A stretch of 64,000 nucleotides of DNA from contig JAJZSL010000001.1 of the NCBI GenBank assembly GCA_021849805.1, positions 200,596-264,595 on the forward strand, read 5' to 3'. This document shows, one piece after another, positions 7,039-17,100 of this stretch. The stretch's first letter is position 1, and each line of letters begins with the position of its first letter. The stretch comes from a bacterium. GTDB lineage: Bacteria; Verrucomicrobiota; Verrucomicrobiia; Chthoniobacterales; UBA6821. The position numbers and the translations under genes are program-made. Under the pieces are notes generated by a model, which ran no database searches, was not told the DNA's origin, and was given only the letters and a program-made list of their open reading frames with translations.

Positions 7039-9369
7039 ATGCATTTCTCTTTTTCTTTTTTTAGAAAATTCTCAACGCTTCTCCTCTGCTCTCTCTGTTT
7101 ACTAGAAGGCAATGTTTTCTCTAACTCCCTACCAGCTCAAGAAGCGCATGCTATCAAGGGAAACAGCACATCGGTTGCAGGAAGTCCTCCTACAACATCT
7201 CTCTCCCCTACTCCTTTTTCTTTTTCACAAATGGGAGCGATTGCTGCAACGGTGGGACGTCTCTTGGAGCAGGGACACTTTCTCCGTCTTCCACTCAACG
7301 ACCCTCATCCTCCTCATGATCCTCAAACACCTGATTGGAGCATGCCTGAGAGAATTTTAAGAAATTATCTTCAGCTCTTGGATTATAACCATCTCTACTT
7401 CACTCAAGAAGACATTGATGAGTTCGAAAAAAAATATGAACCAACACTAACCTCCAACCTACTTCGAGGTGATTTAAGCGATGTAAAAACAATTTATGAT
7501 CGATTTTGTCAACGTGTTGAAGAGCGAGTTGCTAAAAATAAAATTCTTGTTACAGAAAAACATGATTTCTCCAGTAATCGAAAAATTCAAATCAATCGCC
7601 AAAAAGCTCCCTGGCCGCAAAATCAAGCTGCTGCTGATCAACTTTGGAGTGATCGTGTAGAAGCCGAATTACTACAAGAAAAGCTCAACAAAAACTCCAC
7701 TGATTCACCATCAAAGATTCTCACTCATCGCTATGATCAAATGCTCAAAGCACTTCATGAGCAAAAAGAGGAAGATATGCTGCGTGCTTTTTTAATTGCT
7801 CTAGCAGAAAGCTACGATCCTCATTCAGAGTACATGAGCCCTTCTGACATGGACAATTTCAATATTCAAATGCGTCTCTCCCTTATCGGCATTGGAGCTG
7901 TTTTGCGCTCGGATGATGGTTATACAAAAGTTGTTGAAGTGGTTCCTGGAGGGCCTGCTGATCGTGATGGAAGGCTCAAAGAGAATGACCGTATTACTGC
8001 TGTTGCTCAAGGATCTGGACCTTTTGAAGATGTTATTGATTTGCGAATTGATAAAGTGGTGGAAAAAGTGCGTGGCAAGAAGGGATCTCAAGTTCGCTTA
8101 CAAGTCATTCCTGCTGATGCTAGTGATCCTTCCAAGCGCGTAATCATTGAACTTACTCGTGATGAAGTAAAACTTAAGGAATCTGAAGCCAAAGCAGAAC
8201 TGATTGTTCTGCCAGGAAAGGATGGGAAAGAAGAGAAATTCGGTTGGCTGACTCTTCCTGCTTTTTATTCTGAGATGGATCGCCATGATGCTTCCAACGC
8301 TAAGAGTACAACAAAAGATGTTCGTTTGCTTCTTCAACGACTCAACAAAGAGAATATTCAAGGATTAATCATCGACTTGCGTCGCAATGGTGGAGGATCT
8401 TTGGAAGAGGCGATTAATCTTACCGGTCTTTTTCTTGGCGCTGGGCCAGTGGTCCAAGCAAAAGATTCCAACGGCAATATTACTGTTTCCTTCAATCACG
8501 AAGCGGCACCTCTTTATCGCGGGCCTCTTATTCTTCTGACCAATCGACTGAGCGCTTCTGCAAGTGAAATTTTTGCAGGAGCACTCCAAGATTACCATCG
8601 AGCTGTTATCGTTGGTGATGAACGCACTTTTGGAAAAGGAACTGTTCAGACAGTCCTTGATGTTAGCAAGTTTATGCCTCTCTTTGGCCAATCTCAATCA
8701 GCAGGAGCCTTAAAACTAACCATTCAAAAATTTTACCGTGTTTCTGGTGGTTCAACGCAACATCAAGGTGTTCTTGCTGACATTATTCTCCCCTCCCTTA
8801 CTGATACCAGTGAGCTTGGTGAAGGGATGCTGCCTAATCCTCTGATCTACGATGAAGTTGATCCTCAACCTTTTTCTCCATGGAATCAGAACTATCTTTT
8901 TATTGATCAGTTGAAAAAACAATCTCAAGCTCGTGTGGCAAAAGACCCAGAGTTTCATTACCTCGAAGGAAAAAGAAAAATCCTCCTGGAGAAACTAAAG
9001 GAAAACTTGATTTCTCTTAATGAAGGTGTGCGCAAGCAAGAACTTGCTGAAGAGAAAAAACGTGCTGCTGCTCACAAAAAAGAAAATGAATTGATAAAAG
9101 CTCCCCCTTTAGTGGAATATTCACTAACGTTAGATGCGATTCATGATCCTACCCTGAGTAAAGTTATTCCTAAAAAGAAAAAACTTACTGCTGCGAATAT
9201 TTCAAAATCAAAAAAAGAGGATTCTTCTCATAGTGAACTCGACATTGAAGAGGAAGATATTGATAATAATGATTTCGAGTTGAATGATCCCATCAAGCAT
9301 GAAGCTATTGCCATTCTTGAAGATCTCAAAAATTTTCAGCAAACGAACACTCCCCTTTCGACTCCATGA
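7039..9369 (+). CDS. prc: C-terminal (tail-specific) processing protease with PDZ domain
   Basis: A periplasmic S41-family serine protease of about 776 residues, which cleaves proteins from their C-termini. The ATG at 7039 was chosen because it gives a signal peptide (basic MHFSFSFFRKF, then LLLCSLCLLEG). An N-terminal helical domain is followed by a PDZ domain (residues about 270-360, IGIGAVLRSDDGYTKVVEVVPGGPA), then the catalytic core with the serine in RLSASASEIFAGAL and the lysine in FGKGTVQTV (Ser-Lys dyad). The C-terminus is long, charged and lysine-rich, as in the Prc/Tsp subgroup. The next genes follow at 20 and 14 bases, suggesting an operon with the small TM protein and thioredoxin. 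Confidence 0.95.
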   Translation: MHFSFSFFRKFSTLLLCSLCLLEGNVFSNSLPAQEAHAIKGNSTSVAGSPPTTSLSPTPFSFSQMGAIAATVGRLLEQGHFLRLPLNDPHPPHDPQTPDWSMPERILRNYLQLLDYNHLYFTQEDIDEFEKKYEPTLTSNLLRGDLSDVKTIYDRFCQRVEERVAKNKILVTEKHDFSSNRKIQINRQKAPWPQNQAAADQLWSDRVEAELLQEKLNKNSTDSPSKILTHRYDQMLKALHEQKEEDMLRAFLIALAESYDPHSEYMSPSDMDNFNIQMRLSLIGIGAVLRSDDGYTKVVEVVPGGPADRDGRLKENDRITAVAQGSGPFEDVIDLRIDKVVEKVRGKKGSQVRLQVIPADASDPSKRVIIELTRDEVKLKESEAKAELIVLPGKDGKEEKFGWLTLPAFYSEMDRHDASNAKSTTKDVRLLLQRLNKENIQGLIIDLRRNGGGSLEEAINLTGLFLGAGPVVQAKDSNGNITVSFNHEAAPLYRGPLILLTNRLSASASEIFAGALQDYHRAVIVGDERTFGKGTVQTVLDVSKFMPLFGQSQSAGALKLTIQKFYRVSGGSTQHQGVLADIILPSLTDTSELGEGMLPNPLIYDEVDPQPFSPWNQNYLFIDQLKKQSQARVAKDPEFHYLEGKRKILLEKLKENLISLNEGVRKQELAEEKKRAAAHKKENELIKAPPLVEYSLTLDAIHDPTLSKVIPKKKKLTAANISKSKKEDSSHSELDIEEEDIDNNDFELNDPIKHEAIAILEDLKNFQQTNTPLSTP

Positions 9370-9389
9370 TCACTTTCTAATGACAAAAA

Positions 9390-9761
9390 ATGAACACACA
9401 CTCTATGTCCCAAGAAACTCCATTGAATAGTACCGAGGAAAAGTCATTCCTATCTCCTCAGTCTCACCTTGATACTGGAACTATCCCCTCTCCTGAAGAG
9501 AATCTAAGAAAATTGAATCTTCCACCAAAGCCAGTTTTACGCAACAGCGTTTCTTCCAACTCTCCGGACTCTCATGATGAAGCTTCCTCGGCGTTGCCTT
9601 CTGAATCTTCTTTGTCAAAAAAACCACCTGCTCTGTTGCATGAGTCAATTGATTCAACAGGAGGAAATTTTTTACTTCCTTTCTCCTTTTCTTTTTTACT
9701 TTTTCTCGTCGCTTTTTCTGCTTTACTATTAGAAATTCGTTTCTTTTACATGAATCATTAA
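9390..9761 (+). CDS. Small hypothetical protein with C-terminal membrane anchor
   Basis: A 123-residue protein of unknown function. The first 90 residues are rich in Ser, Pro, Glu and Lys and look disordered. The C-terminus has a single strongly hydrophobic segment (residues about 94-116) followed by only a few residues, a tail-anchor arrangement. It lies 20 bases after the protease gene and 14 before the thioredoxin gene, on the same strand, so it is probably translated from the same mRNA. The tight placement supports it being real; no family is recognised. Confidence 0.6.
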   Translation: MNTHSMSQETPLNSTEEKSFLSPQSHLDTGTIPSPEENLRKLNLPPKPVLRNSVSSNSPDSHDEASSALPSESSLSKKPPALLHESIDSTGGNFLLPFSFSFLLFLVAFSALLLEIRFFYMNH

Positions 9762-9775
9762 TCATTATTACTGCT

Positions 9776-10093
9776 ATGTCTTCTGAACACGTTCTTCACC
9801 TTACGGATCAATCCTTCAATGCAACAGTTGCTTCCTCTCCAATGCTTCTTGTCGATTTTTGGGCCCCCTGGTGTGGTCCCTGTAAGATGATTTCTCCTGT
9901 TATTGATGAAATTGCCAAGGAGCTTACTGGCAAAGTGACTGTTGCAAAAGTTAATGTTGATGATTGTCCTACTATAGCAGCAGAACATCGAATCTCAGCA
10001 ATTCCTACGCTGATGATTTTCAAAAATGGAGTGCTTTCAGAACGTTCTAGTGGACTTGTTTCTAAGGCAGCATTACTTGCAAAGCTTCAATAG
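9776..10093 (+). CDS. trxA: Thioredoxin
   Basis: A 105-residue cytosolic dithiol-disulfide oxidoreductase of the standard thioredoxin length. The active site WCGPCK has cysteines at residues 33 and 36, preceded by LLVDFWAP. The cis-proline loop ISAIPTLMIFKNG and the following strands are intact. There is no signal peptide, so it acts in the cytoplasm as an electron donor for reductases such as ribonucleotide reductase. Third gene of the probable prc operon. Confidence 0.97.
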   Translation: MSSEHVLHLTDQSFNATVASSPMLLVDFWAPWCGPCKMISPVIDEIAKELTGKVTVAKVNVDDCPTIAAEHRISAIPTLMIFKNGVLSERSSGLVSKAALLAKLQ

Positions 10094-10106
10094 GAGCATC
10101 TTACCG

Positions 10107-10145
10107 ATCTAGAGTATAGGTTTCCGTCGAGTATTTTCTCTAGAT
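10107..10145 (+). terminator. Inverted repeat after trxA, possible terminator
   Basis: A perfect 8-bp inverted repeat (ATCTAGAG / CTCTAGAT) with a 23-base loop begins 13 bases after the thioredoxin stop codon and is followed by TTGTTG. The loop is long and no proper T-tract follows, so terminator function is uncertain; it may protect the 3' end of the mRNA. Confidence 0.35.
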
Positions 10146-10296
10146 TTGTTGATTCGGTGTTGCAAGTGTTCTCAACGATTCAAGATTAAAATTCCTTCAT
10201 CGAGAGGTCAGCTTCCAGCTTCCAGCCTCAAGAAACAAACATTTCGCTCTTGATTGCTTTGCACAGAGCATCGTTTTATTTTTCATTTTTTTTCCT

Positions 10297-11343
10297 TTGA
10301 CTTCTTCATCGCACTCTCGTTTTCGTATGCCAGCCGAGTGGGAAGAGCATGAGGCTACTTGGATTTCGTGGCCTCACCCAGAGTGTATTAGTTTTCCAGG
10401 GCGCTATAGAGAAGTAATTCCTACTTTCGTTGCTATGGCCGAAGCGATTGGAGATTCGGAGATAGTTCGAATCAATGTTCGTGATCTTGATGAAGAGAAA
10501 ATGATTCGCTCTTTACTCGAGCGACGTCTTCCCAAAGAACACCTTGAATTTTATTCCATTCCTACTCAAGAACCATGGTGTCGTGATCATGGGCCCATTT
10601 TTGTGAAATCATTACTAGAGCAAGCTCCCTCTCTAGTAGTTCTAGATTGGCAATATAATGCTTGGGGTGAAAAATATTTGCCTTATCATCTTGATAATGC
10701 TGTTCCAAGCACTATTGCTCTTTCATTAAACCTCCCTTGCCTTCAGCCTGGAATGGTTTTGGAGGGTGGCTCTATTGATGTTAATGGTGATGGTTCTCTT
10801 CTAACAACCAAATCATGCTTACTCCATCGCAACCGCAACCCACATTTAACGCAAGAGCAAATTGAGGAAAAACTATGCTTCTATTTAGGAGTAAGTCATG
10901 TTTTTTGGTTAGATGAAGGGATTGAAGGTGATGATACTGACGGTCATATTGACGATATTACGCGTTTTGTAGATAAAGAGACTGTTGTGACTGCTCTTGA
11001 AAGTGACCATCATGACCCTAACTATTTTCCTTTGCACAAGAATGCTGACCTCTTAAAAAGTTTTCTTCTTCCTTCTGGAAAACCATTCACTGTTATTGAG
11101 CTGCCAATGCCACCACGCCTTGAGAGAGATGCTCAGCGATTACCAGCGAGTTATGCAAATTTTTATATTGCAAATAGAGCTTTGCTTGTTCCTGTTTTTC
11201 AAGCTCCTTCCGATGCTCTTGCCTGTGATATTTTATCAACTCTTTTTCCAACAAGAGAAATTATTCCCATTGATTCGAGGGAACTTATTTGGGGACTTGG
11301 GTCGTTTCATTGCCTCACACAGCAACAGCCGATTCGTTACTAA
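10297..11343 (+). CDS. aguA: Agmatine deiminase (peptidyl-arginine deiminase family)
   Basis: Hydrolyses agmatine to N-carbamoylputrescine and ammonia, a step in putrescine synthesis. The 348-residue protein has MPAEWEEHEATWISWPH near the N-terminus, EPWCRDHGPIFV, the GGSIDVNGDG loop, a DGHIDD motif with the catalytic histidine, and the C-terminal catalytic cysteine in GSFHCLTQQQP. The TTG at 10297 is preferred over the ATG at 10327 because the residues before the ATG (RFRMPAEW) match the family's GFRMPAEW. Its last four bases overlap the 3' end of the photolyase gene on the other strand. No other polyamine gene is seen in the window. Confidence 0.93.
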   Translation: MTSSSHSRFRMPAEWEEHEATWISWPHPECISFPGRYREVIPTFVAMAEAIGDSEIVRINVRDLDEEKMIRSLLERRLPKEHLEFYSIPTQEPWCRDHGPIFVKSLLEQAPSLVVLDWQYNAWGEKYLPYHLDNAVPSTIALSLNLPCLQPGMVLEGGSIDVNGDGSLLTTKSCLLHRNRNPHLTQEQIEEKLCFYLGVSHVFWLDEGIEGDDTDGHIDDITRFVDKETVVTALESDHHDPNYFPLHKNADLLKSFLLPSGKPFTVIELPMPPRLERDAQRLPASYANFYIANRALLVPVFQAPSDALACDILSTLFPTREIIPIDSRELIWGLGSFHCLTQQQPIRY

Positions 11344-12881
11344 AATTGAAATTGGATTTGCTCTTCTTCACGGCGTTGCCTCTTTTTTGATAATTTCTCC
11401 CCCTTTTTTTGCAACGCAGCTCTCTTGCGGCTTGCATGTTTTTTGATAAGAAGTGCTTTTTCTCGGTTATAGTGAGAAGAGTTTCGTAATTCATAGAGGA
11501 CGCGAGCAGCATGCATGCGTGCTGTTTTCTCTTCTACAATAGGCTGAGGATACTCTGAGGGAAGAGGACTTTTCCATGGTTCATGAAGGTAGGGCAGTGG
11601 CACCTCTCTTAATTCAGGAATCCAGTGCCGGATAAAAACGCCGTTTGGATCCTGATCATATGATTGTTTGATAGGGTTGTAGATTCGTAGTGTGTTCATT
11701 CCTGTTGTTCCTGACTGCATTTGACACTGGCTGTAGTGAATTCCAGGTTCATAATCAGTAAAGAGACGAGCTAGATAAGGAGCGCTACGGCGCCAATCAA
11801 GCCATAAATGCTGACTTGCAAAGCTCATGAGCATGGCCCTCATGCGAAAGTTCATCCAACCTGTTGCAATCAGCGCTCTCATGCAGGCATCGAGGAAAGG
11901 GTAGCCAGTGCTACCGCTAGCCCAAGCTTGATACTTTTTGAAATCCCAAGATTCTTCTCGAATGTTGTTGTAAGCAGAATGCATATTTTCTTTTTCAAGG
12001 CGCGGCTCGTCCTCTAGTTTTTGAATGAAGTGACAATGCCAACGCAAGCGTCCAAGAAATGAGTTCAGAGAACGTTTCCATTGTAACAATTCTAGAGGAT
12101 TCGTAGAGATATTGCTGGAGAGAGATTTTCTCTTTAACCGGTGAAGTTGAAACCGAGTCGAGTGAAAAACTTCCTTTAAGGAGATTGTTCCAAAAGCCAG
12201 ATGAGCCGAAAGTCGTGAGCATTGATGAGAAGCAGTAAGTGGAGAGGAGAGTGCTTTTTGATAATAATGACCTCTTTTCTCTAAAAAAGTTTTCAGCAGA
12301 AGCAAAGCATTCTTACGCCCTCCTTGCTGGCGTTCACGACACCCATCATCATTTAATCCAAAGTCACTAGCGTGAGGCCAAGGATCAGAAGGTTCATTCA
12401 GTGAAACTATTCTGCTGGGGGGAAGGCACAATTGTTGGGACATTGTTTGATTCCACCTCCAAGCCCAGCCATCTCTATTATAAAGAGCTCGAATAACACC
12501 ATTTTGAACAGGTTGATGCCAGAAGATTTTTTTTTTCTTAAGATAAGCACCTACTTCCATATCACGCTGATAAGTCCAAGCGTTCCAAGTTTCTTGGTGA
12601 GAGTAGATTTCAGTAATAGAATATCGTTGGATAAGATCTGCTAGAATAGGAACTGCCTCTCCCACTTTGACAATTAATGGTTGTCCCAGCTGTTTTAATT
12701 CTTCATTTAATTCTCGAAGGCTTTCTATTAAAAAGGAGAAATGTCGATAGCTCATATCGGGTTGCACCCAGAGCTTTGGCTCAAAAATATAAAGAGGAAG
12801 TAGAGCCCCACCTCTCGCAGCTAAACTGAAAGCAGCATGATCATTGATTCGCAAATCTCTTTTGAACCAAACAAGTTTCAC
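11340..12881 (-). CDS. Cryptochrome/DNA photolyase family protein
   Basis: A 513-residue flavoprotein of the cryptochrome/photolyase family, which repairs UV-induced pyrimidine dimers using light or acts as a photoreceptor. The N-terminal domain begins LVWFKRDLRINDHAAFSLAA, the standard photolyase start. The FAD-binding half has GYPFLDACMRALIATGWMNFRMRAM and YEPGIHYSQCQMQSGTTGMNTLRIYNP. The IHYSQ.QMQSGTTG version in place of the usual LANNGGWQW.AG marks a distinct branch common in cyanobacteria and other phyla. The C-terminus is extended and very basic (about 45 residues). Whether it is a repair enzyme cannot be settled by eye. It is convergent with aguA and overlaps it by four bases. Confidence 0.92.
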   Translation of the reverse strand: MKLVWFKRDLRINDHAAFSLAARGGALLPLYIFEPKLWVQPDMSYRHFSFLIESLRELNEELKQLGQPLIVKVGEAVPILADLIQRYSITEIYSHQETWNAWTYQRDMEVGAYLKKKKIFWHQPVQNGVIRALYNRDGWAWRWNQTMSQQLCLPPSRIVSLNEPSDPWPHASDFGLNDDGCRERQQGGRKNALLLLKTFLEKRGHYYQKALSSPLTASHQCSRLSAHLAFGTISLKEVFHSTRFQLHRLKRKSLSSNISTNPLELLQWKRSLNSFLGRLRWHCHFIQKLEDEPRLEKENMHSAYNNIREESWDFKKYQAWASGSTGYPFLDACMRALIATGWMNFRMRAMLMSFASQHLWLDWRRSAPYLARLFTDYEPGIHYSQCQMQSGTTGMNTLRIYNPIKQSYDQDPNGVFIRHWIPELREVPLPYLHEPWKSPLPSEYPQPIVEEKTARMHAARVLYELRNSSHYNREKALLIKKHASRKRAALQKKGEKLSKKRQRREEEQIQFQF

Positions 12882-12896
12882 AAATGAAAGTAGAAG

Positions 12897-13508
12897 CTAC
12901 TCTAGAGGTTGAAGACTTAAAGAGGTAATAACAACCTTTTGAAGAGGAAAATTATTACCATTGGTAGGAATCGTGCTGATTTTATCTAAAACATCCATTC
13001 CTTCAAGAACCTGACCAAAGACGGTGTACCGATTGTTGAGTTGAGGTAGTGGTTCTAAGCAGATAAAAAATTGGCTTCCATTAGAAGCGCGTAGAGGATT
13101 GATACGATCAGGAAGGCGAGCCATGGCTACTGATCCTCGTTGGTGAGGTAATTTAATTTCTGCAGCAATTGTGTATCCTGGTCCACTTGTTCCAGAGTGT
13201 TCATTTTCGTGATATCGTGCTTTAGGATCACCCGTTTGAACCAGAGCATGAGGGAAAGTGCGGTAGAAAAGAAGTCCATTATAATAGTGATGAGAAGTAA
13301 GTTTCTTAAAATTTGCTACAGTTCTTGGAGCTTCTTTTTCATGCAGAGCAATGAGAAGACGATGAGTTTTCTTCTCCTTTCCAATACGAATGAGCATCAG
13401 TGCTGTTTTGCTTCTCGCTGTAAGGTCGGAATGCGTTGTGCTGCAACCTAAGAAAAAAAAGAGAGCTAGTGTATGAGTAAGCCAAAAAATGAAATATTTT
13501 TTAATCAT
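12897..13508 (-). CDS. Cyclophilin-type peptidyl-prolyl isomerase lipoprotein
   Basis: A 203-residue PPIase that catalyses proline cis-trans isomerisation outside the cytoplasm. The start at 13508 (MIKKYFIFW) gives a lipoprotein signal with lipobox LFFFLGCS; the frame also allows longer starts at 13514 and 13568. The cyclophilin domain shows the TVANFKKL start, YYNGLLFYRTFPHALVQTGDP, GSVAMARL, SNGSQFFICLEPLPQLNNRYTVFGQVLEGMDVLDKI. The active-site arginine region reads FYRTFP, with RTF in place of the usual HRV or RVI, so activity may be altered. It is probably cotranscribed with the photolyase gene 15 bases downstream. Confidence 0.9.
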   Translation of the reverse strand: MIKKYFIFWLTHTLALFFFLGCSTTHSDLTARSKTALMLIRIGKEKKTHRLLIALHEKEAPRTVANFKKLTSHHYYNGLLFYRTFPHALVQTGDPKARYHENEHSGTSGPGYTIAAEIKLPHQRGSVAMARLPDRINPLRASNGSQFFICLEPLPQLNNRYTVFGQVLEGMDVLDKISTIPTNGNNFPLQKVVITSLSLQPLE

Positions 13509-13653
13509 TGTCATTAGTGTTATCAGTAAAACAAAAAATGAAAAGTAGCTTTGAGTACGAATCCACAACGAGAAAACTATGTTAAAGAAAATCTGATGAA
13601 GAAAATATTGTGTTTTGAGAACGCAGAATGAGTTTTTTTCAAGAAAATTGTTA

Positions 13654-13681
13654 TTGATAAAAGGAAAAATTTTATTATAAT
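13654..13681 (+). promoter_or_regulatory. Sigma-70-type promoter of the HU-like gene
   Basis: TTGATA at 13654-13659 and a perfect TATAAT at 13676-13681 are separated by 16 bases. This is the clearest housekeeping promoter in the window. Transcription would begin near 13688, about 80 bases before the HU-like start codon. Confidence 0.7.
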
Positions 13682-13688
13682 GCAGTCC

Positions 13689-13711
13689 ACCTGCTTCTCC
13701 TACAAGCAGGT
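13689..13711 (+). promoter_or_regulatory. 5'-terminal stem-loop of the HU-like mRNA
   Basis: A perfect 8-bp stem (ACCTGCTT / AAGCAGGT) closes a 7-base loop CTCCTAC. Given the predicted transcription start near 13688, the hairpin would form the very 5' end of the mRNA, about 55 bases before the ATG at 13767. Such 5'-terminal hairpins are known to stabilise mRNAs; a regulatory role here is inference. Confidence 0.5.
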
Positions 13712-13766
13712 TCTCTAGTTAATAGAGCAAAGCATCTCATCAATTTATTTATCTTCTCTTCTTTTT

Positions 13767-14087
13767 ATGTCAAAATTAACAAAGCGTGATCTTGTTGTCT
13801 CTATTAGTAATGAAACTGGACTTATTCAGGCGGATGTCTTTTCTGTTATTCAAAAAACGCTCGATTTTATTACTGATGCTCTCGCTCAAGGAGAAAATGT
13901 AGAGCTGAGAAACTTTGGTGTTTTTGAAGTTCGTCTTACACGACCTCGAGTTGGCAGAAACCCTAATCGTCCTCAAATTGATGTCACCATTCCTGCTCGT
14001 GCAACTGTTAAGTTTAAAGCAGGAAAAATCATGCGCCAAAGAGTTCTTCTCCGAACGGAAGAACTCAAGAATGCCTCGGCAGATTAA
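13767..14087 (+). CDS. HU/IHF-family DNA-binding protein
   Basis: A 106-residue nucleoid-associated protein. The family pattern is complete: TKRDLVVSISNETGL, a helical dimer region, VELRNFGVFEVR, the arm RPRVGRNPNRPQ with the DNA-intercalating proline of the GRNP motif, and VKFKAGKIMRQRV. It bends and packages DNA as a dimer. HU and IHF subtypes cannot be separated confidently. The leader lacks a Shine-Dalgarno motif (the bases before the ATG are T- and C-rich), while the promoter at 13654 and the 5' hairpin at 13689 are clear. uvrA begins 44 bases downstream and could be cotranscribed. Confidence 0.95.
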   Translation: MSKLTKRDLVVSISNETGLIQADVFSVIQKTLDFITDALAQGENVELRNFGVFEVRLTRPRVGRNPNRPQIDVTIPARATVKFKAGKIMRQRVLLRTEELKNASAD

Positions 14088-14131
14088 GTTAGTTTTTTGT
14101 TACTAGTTTTCGGTTATTTTGATTTTTTAGA

Positions 14132-17100
14132 GTGCCTGCTTCTTCTCGGATATCTCTTCGTGGTGTTCGGCAAAATAATCTTCAAGGCTTCGACCTTGAT
14201 TTGCCATCCCAATCGCTCATTGTTGTTACTGGCCCTAGTGGTAGTGGTAAGTCCAGTCTCGCTTTTGATACCATTTACGCAGAAGGTCAGCGTCGCTATG
14301 TAGAAACATTCAGTCCCTACACGCGTCAATTTCTCGATCGCATGGATAAGCCACAGGTGGCCTCCATTGAAGGAATTCCTCCTGCAATTGCTATTGAACA
14401 AAACAATAATGTAAGAACAACGCGTTCTACCGTTGGTACTATTACAGAGATTAATGATTATCTAAAACTTCTGATGGCACGAGCATCAGAGGCTCACTGT
14501 CCGCAATGTGCACAGAAGATCCAAACAGAATCAGCAGAATCGATTACGAAAAAAGTTCTCAAGCTCTTCACTGAGCAGCAAATTCTTATTGCTTTTCCTG
14601 TTCACACTACTCTTCTTCACGAGGAAGAATTTGAAGAAAATAACATTGTTGATGTTGATGATTTTTCTAAGCCAGCTCCTATAAAGAAGAAAATACAACC
14701 AAAAGAGCGCACGCCAGCTGACTTCTTTCATTTTTTACAGGAACAAGGTTATCTTCGCGTCTGGATTCATAAAAAGATTCATCGTACTGATGAAACTCCT
14801 TCTCTTAAAGAACTTCCGCCTACTGTTTTAGTTGTTCAAGATCGTCTTGAGATTACTAAAAAAAATGAAGGGCGTATCAATGAAGCCATAGAAACGGCTC
14901 TACGATTAGGGAAAGACAAAATTTCATTCATTCTTCCCCAAGCTAATAAAGTACACCCTTTCTCAGCTGGTTGGCATTGCCCTCACTGCGATGTCAATAT
15001 TCGCCCTCCAACTCCTGGACTTTTTAGCTTTAATAATCCACTGGGAGCATGTCCTACATGTCGAGGTTTTGGAAAAGTTATTGGGCTAGATTATAATCGC
15101 GTCATGCCTGACCGCTCTTTAAGCATCGCAGGAGGTGTTATTAAGCCTTTTCAAAGTGGTCAATCGCGAAATTCTCAACGTGATCTCTTACGTGCTTGTG
15201 CTTATCATGATATCAATATTTATACTCCTTTTGAAGAACTTTCTGCTAAGGATCAAGAATTTGTTATTCATGGAGAAAAAAATGCGGATTCGTCACGAGA
15301 GGAACTCAGTGGTTCTGCCAGTTGGTATGGAATTGATGGATTTTTTCAGTGGCTAGAGCGTCAATCTTATAAGATGCCGATTCGTGTTTTCTTAAGCCGC
15401 TATCGTTCTTATAAACCTTGCGATAGTTGTCATGGAGCACGATTTCAACCAGAGACATTGAACTATCGTCTTCCTCTAAAAAACCCATTAACACTACCTC
15501 AAATAGCAGCTCTTCCGATTAATCAATTGATTCCTATTCTTAAAGGCTTTGCCCCTTCAGAAGAGAATCCGAGCACGAACATGCTCTGCAATCAGATTAT
15601 TTCTCGGTTGGAATATTTAGAGAAGGTGGGACTGGGTTATCTCTCTCTCGATCGTCCTACTCGTTCCCTATCGGGTGGTGAAATTGCACGTGTTAACCTC
15701 ACAACGTGCCTTGGTGCCTCTCTTGTTAATACACTTTTTGTGATGGATGAGCCGAGTGTTGGACTCCATCCCCGTGATGTTACACGGCTGCTCAATATCA
15801 TGCACTCGCTGCGTGATAAAGGAAATACGCTTCTTGTTGTCGAACATGAAGAAGCTATTATGCGTTCTGCCGATCATATTGTGGATCTTGGTCCTGGACG
15901 AGGCAGTCAAGGAGGTCAACTCATCTACTCAGGACCACTCAGTGAACTTGCAGGATCCAAAGATTCTCTAACGGCTTCTTATTTACGAGGAGATCGCTCC
16001 ATTCCAGTACCAACAAAGCGCTTGAAGCCAAAAAACTGGATAACATTGAAGGGAGTCACTCACCATAACTTACAAAAGCTCGATGTAAAAATCCCTCTTG
16101 GTGTTCTCTGCTGTGTGAGTGGTGTTTCAGGTTCAGGAAAAAGTTCGCTTATCCGCGATGTACTCTATCGTAATTTGACTTCAGTCAATCCAGAAGAGAG
16201 TGAAGTCATGGGATTCTGTCGTTCCATTAAGGGAGGTGAACAGCTCAGTGATGTTGTAATGGTTGATCAATCTCCTCTTGCTCGTACTCCCCGCTCTACT
16301 CCTGCACTCTATCTTGGTGTCTTTGATCCTATTCGTGACCTCTTTGGACTCACCAAAGAGGCTATTAATGCGGGATTAAGTCCCTCTGCCTTTTCTTTTA
16401 ATTCAGGACAAGGGCGCTGCGATCGTTGTGCTGGTCTTGGATACGAAAAAATTGAGATGCAATTTTTGAGTGATCTTTTTTTACGTTGTCCCGAGTGTGA
16501 TGGTCGTCGATATCAGCAACGAGTTCTCAATATTCTTTATCGTGGAAAGTCCATTCACGATATTCTTGAAATGACAGCTCGAGAAGCGATTCTCTTTTTT
16601 CAAAAAGAAGATCAAGCAAAGAAAATTATTCCTCCTCTTCAGTTACTAACAGATGTAGGGCTGGATTATTTGAAATTAGGACAACCTATCAATCTATTAA
16701 GTGGAGGAGAGTCGCAGCGCTTGAAGCTTGCAGCACGTCTTGGAAGTCAAGAGCCAGGCAATGCTCTTTTAATTTTTGATGAACCAACAACAGGATTGCA
16801 TGTTGATGACATTGCTACGTTGTTGAAGGTATTTAAGCGACTAGTTGAAGAAGGAAATAGTCTCATCGTCATTGAACATCATCTTGATGTTATTAAATCA
16901 GCTGATTGGGTCATTGATATTGGCCCCGAAGCTGGAAGAGAAGGAGGCAAGCTCGTTGCGGCAGGTTCTCCTGAGGAAATTGCAAAAGAGCAAGCTTCTC
17001 ATACAGGGCGTTACCTCCGGGAGGTTCTTGAAAATAAAAAAACTCTTCTACTCCTCGAAAAGAAAGAGCAACTTGCCGACGTTGCCTCCAAAGCTATTGA

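Noticed and set aside
10210-10240. Short tandem repeat AGCTTCC before aguA, considered as a CRISPR-like or regulatory repeat
   Set aside because: Only two copies and a partial third, without spacers; likely incidental.
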